The position numbers and the translations under genes are program-made. A stretch of DNA of 9,713 nucleotides from Paludibacter sp. (GTDB lineage: Bacteria; Bacteroidota; Bacteroidia; Bacteroidales; Paludibacteraceae). Below are positions 8,162 to 9,713 of this stretch, piece by piece; the first letter of the stretch is position 1; each line of letters starts with the position of its first letter. The stretch lies in the NCBI GenBank assembly GCA_028705705.1, contig JAQWCZ010000057.1, positions 1 to 9,713 of the forward strand, written 5' to 3'. Below the pieces are notes generated by a model. It was not told the DNA's origin. It saw nothing but the letters and a program-made list of their open reading frames with translations, and did no database searches.

Positions 8162-9064
8162 ATGAAAAAATCTCATCCGTATTATTTATTTTTCTTATTA
8201 CTACCTTTTTTCTGCCATTCTCAGGTTTTACCAAAGGTAAATATTGTAATTGCCCAGGATAGTTTTAATGTGCTTGAAGCGAACCCATTTACAGCCGAGG
8301 ATGTGCATGGGATATTTAAAGGCGACACAGGGTTGGTCCCTGTGCAACAGGTGATCGACCCTGTAGAACTAAACTACAGAGGAGCCTATGCCTTATTAAG
8401 CCTTATTAATGAATTTAGCGGCTCTATTAAGCGCAGAAACTGGAAGGTGAAAACACCCAAGGATCAACAGTATATGAACAGACGTGAATTGAATTTTAAT
8501 TACCAGGTTCATGTTCGGGAGTTTATGGCTGATTATCTGATGAATCAGGCAAAAGTTCCCTTGGCGCAGAGTCGTTTCGTGTTGTTGTCAGTCAACGGGG
8601 TTTCACATGGTTTGTATTTTCAGATTGAAGACGTAGATAATAAAAACTTCCTGCTGGAGGCTTTTGGCAATAAAAATGGGGATTTATATAAATCGGCTTA
8701 CGATACCCCTGCTGACCCCAATAATCGTTATTGGGCCGATTTTAGTTATCTGGGACCCAATGATGCTGATTATTTCTATCATTATGATAAAAAAACCAAT
8801 AACGATGGGGATAAAGAGACGGATTACAGTTCTATCCGGGAATTTACCGAAATGATAAATTTTACTCCGGATGAGAGCTTCGAAGCCACCCTGAAAAATA
8901 ATTTTGCCTGGGAGAATTTTATCCGATATTTAGTTGTAAGTAACTTTATTTCAAACTGGGATGGATATCCGCAACGTCCAAAAAATAGTTGTTGTACAAT
9001 AATCCAGCCGATGGAAAATGGAATTTTATCCCATGGGATCTGGATGCCACTTTTGATCCGATAA
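8162..9064 (+). CDS. CotH-like protein, N-terminal fragment before the first frameshift
   Basis: As the DNA stands, translation from the ATG at 8162 runs 300 residues. Family-like sequence continues to about SNWDGYPQRPKN (residues 265-276, ending at 8986); the last 24 residues, SCCTIIQPM onwards, are out-of-frame readthrough to the TAA at 9062-9064. This product would have the signal peptide and most of the N-terminal kinase-like fold. It would lack the PWDLD metal-binding motif and the sorting domain, so it should be neither catalytically competent nor delivered through T9SS. Listed separately so that the actual open frame is on record; the full gene is described under 8162-9706. Confidence 0.6.
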   Translation: MKKSHPYYLFFLLLPFFCHSQVLPKVNIVIAQDSFNVLEANPFTAEDVHGIFKGDTGLVPVQQVIDPVELNYRGAYALLSLINEFSGSIKRRNWKVKTPKDQQYMNRRELNFNYQVHVREFMADYLMNQAKVPLAQSRFVLLSVNGVSHGLYFQIEDVDNKNFLLEAFGNKNGDLYKSAYDTPADPNNRYWADFSYLGPNDADYFYHYDKKTNNDGDKETDYSSIREFTEMINFTPDESFEATLKNNFAWENFIRYLVVSNFISNWDGYPQRPKNSCCTIIQPMENGILSHGIWMPLLIR

Positions 9065-9627
9065 CCGTTGGAACGGACATATGGATGAATATGATGGGGC
9101 AATATTGTAGTATTTTTCATTACATGGATGAATATGAACCCTATCAACCGGGAGCTGCAAGCGAAACAAAAGAACGTCCGTTGGTATGGAGAATGATGAA
9201 AGTGCCGTTCTTCAGAAATTATTATGTAGAGGAATATAAAAAGGCATTAGATACTTATCTGTCAGAATCAATGATCAATAATGTGTTGGATTCAATCTCT
9301 GCTGTTATTAAAAAGAATGTTTCAAATACCAGTTGGAATAAGTTTGCAGGAACTGTGAGTCAAACAAAAACTTTTGTCAACAACAAAACCACTTTTGTAA
9401 AAAATGAAATTACTGAATTGCCAAATGCGCTGATTCCAATAGCGGGAAATGAGCCTGAAATAAAGATATTCCCTCTCCCGGCCAAAGATTATTTTACCCT
9501 AGAAATCAATATTGAGTCAGCAACGAATCTGTGTGTAGATGTTTGTGATCTTACAGGAAGATTGATGAAGAATATATATCTGCAACAGGTTTCTCCAGGA
9601 AAACATTCATGTGAATTTGACAGGTGA
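8989..9627 (+). CDS. CotH-like protein, C-terminal fragment between the two frameshifts
   Basis: This is the out-of-phase continuation of the CotH gene, open from just after the TAG at 8986-8988. It encodes LYNNPADGKWNFIPWDLD, which carries the conserved metal-binding Asp residues, then the rest of the kinase-like domain, and from about 9454 the first two thirds of a T9SS sorting domain (IKIFPLPAKDYF, VDVCDLTGRLM). It stops at 9627 because of the second frameshift; the last residues, CEFDR, are off-frame. It has no plausible start of its own beyond TTG codons and no signal peptide, so it is probably not translated independently. Confidence 0.55.
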   Translation: MLYNNPADGKWNFIPWDLDATFDPITVGTDIWMNMMGQYCSIFHYMDEYEPYQPGAASETKERPLVWRMMKVPFFRNYYVEEYKKALDTYLSESMINNVLDSISAVIKKNVSNTSWNKFAGTVSQTKTFVNNKTTFVKNEITELPNALIPIAGNEPEIKIFPLPAKDYFTLEINIESATNLCVDVCDLTGRLMKNIYLQQVSPGKHSCEFDR

Positions 9628-9706
9628 ACTGAGTGCTGGAAATTATTTGTTGAGAATAAAGGATGGGAAGGTGGTTTATGTTAAGAAACTGTTGATCAAT
9701 AGATAG
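9454..9706 (+). other. Type IX secretion system C-terminal sorting domain (type A), frameshifted
   Basis: The final roughly 84 codons of the CotH gene form a T9SS-type sorting domain: an IKIFPLPAKDYF opening (variant of the usual YPNPA), VDVCDLTGRLM in the middle, then after the frame change at about 9610 VNLTGELSAGNYLLRIKDG and the typical basic end VKKLLINR. Such domains send proteins through the outer membrane, where they are usually attached to the surface. This is the strongest taxonomic clue in the window. It is interrupted by one extra base, so an intact domain would be made only if the frame were restored. Confidence 0.8.
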
Positions 9707-9713
9707 TAATGAA

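Larger units (their letters stand above)
8162..9706 (+). pseudogene. CotH-kinase-like protein with T9SS C-terminal sorting domain, double frameshift
   Basis: Read through two frame changes, this is one gene of 514 codons. The ATG at 8162 gives a signal peptide (MKKSHPYY, then a Leu/Phe core, cleavage probably near CHS before QVL); the upstream in-frame TTG at 8135 only adds a hydrophilic leader. The CotH-like domain spans about residues 30-400: LNYRGAYALLS near 73, Lys95/Lys97 in RNWKVK, Glu156 in QIEDVD, Asp267 in SNWDGY, then PWDLDATFD (Asp codons 9037 and 9043). The C-terminus from about 9454 (IKIFPLPAKDYF to KKLLINR) is a T9SS sorting domain. Near 8986-8995 the frame moves back by one (one base missing): the expected KN-x-LLYNNPADGKW appears only in the next frame. 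Near 9608-9610 it moves forward by one (one extra base), restoring VNLTGELSAGNY and the stop at 9704. CotH proteins are atypical protein kinases known from spore coats and widespread in secreted bacterial proteins; the target here is unknown. It lies 96 nt after GH97. It may be a recent pseudogene or hold sequence errors near a contig end. Confidence 0.82.

Noticed and set aside
8980..8988. A AAA AAT slippery heptamer in the correct phase for programmed -1 frameshifting in the CotH gene
   Set aside because: Slipping back one base at this heptamer places TAG (8986-8988) as the very next codon, so it would terminate rather than reach the downstream frame. The change of frame must occur after 8988, where AGTTGTTGT has no slippery pattern.

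Overview
The window is a stretch of a carbohydrate-degrading locus from a Bacteroidota genome of moderate to low GC. The evidence is an export signal on every gene whose start is visible, starts preceded by A/T-rich sequence with no clear Shine-Dalgarno, tightly packed glycoside hydrolase genes on one strand, and a C-terminal type IX secretion (T9SS) sorting domain on the last gene. A T9SS domain beside GH92, GH130 and GH97 genes suggests a polysaccharide-degrading Bacteroidales/Marinilabiliales-type organism rather than a typical gut Bacteroides, but the sequence does not fix the genus.

Layout, all on the + strand: (1) 1-2583, a LacZ-type GH2 enzyme cut at its 5' end by the window edge; (2) 2645-4951, an exported GH92 exo-alpha-mannosidase; (3) 4954-6066, a lipoprotein of the GH130 beta-mannoside hydrolase/phosphorylase family; (4) 6071-8065, an exported GH97 enzyme with the retaining (alpha-galactosidase-type) nucleophile; (5) 8162-9706, a secreted CotH-kinase-like protein with a T9SS sorting domain, broken by two single-base frameshifts about 0.6 kb apart that cancel each other. 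Gaps are 61, 2, 4 and 96 nt, so genes 2-4 are almost certainly one transcription and translation unit, gene 1 probably belongs with them, and gene 5 may have its own promoter. There is no gene-free stretch above 300 bases, and I saw no tRNA, rRNA, CRISPR, insertion sequence, long repeat or convincing hairpin terminator. No SusC/SusD pair or regulator lies inside the window.

Together the four hydrolases look like the periplasmic trimming end of a polysaccharide utilisation locus. They would remove alpha-mannose (GH92), beta-mannose (GH130), an alpha-linked sugar, probably galactose (GH97), and a beta-linked cap (GH2) from one branched heteroglycan. The most notable single-gene observation is that the GH2 enzyme keeps the LacZ catalytic residues but has lost both side-chain ligands of the galactose-binding sodium site (D201 to Ala, N604 to Lys). 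The Lys falls where beta-glucuronidases carry their carboxylate-reading Lys, so the usual 'beta-galactosidase' label may be wrong. The second is the doubly frameshifted CotH/T9SS gene, whose coding frames are otherwise intact.
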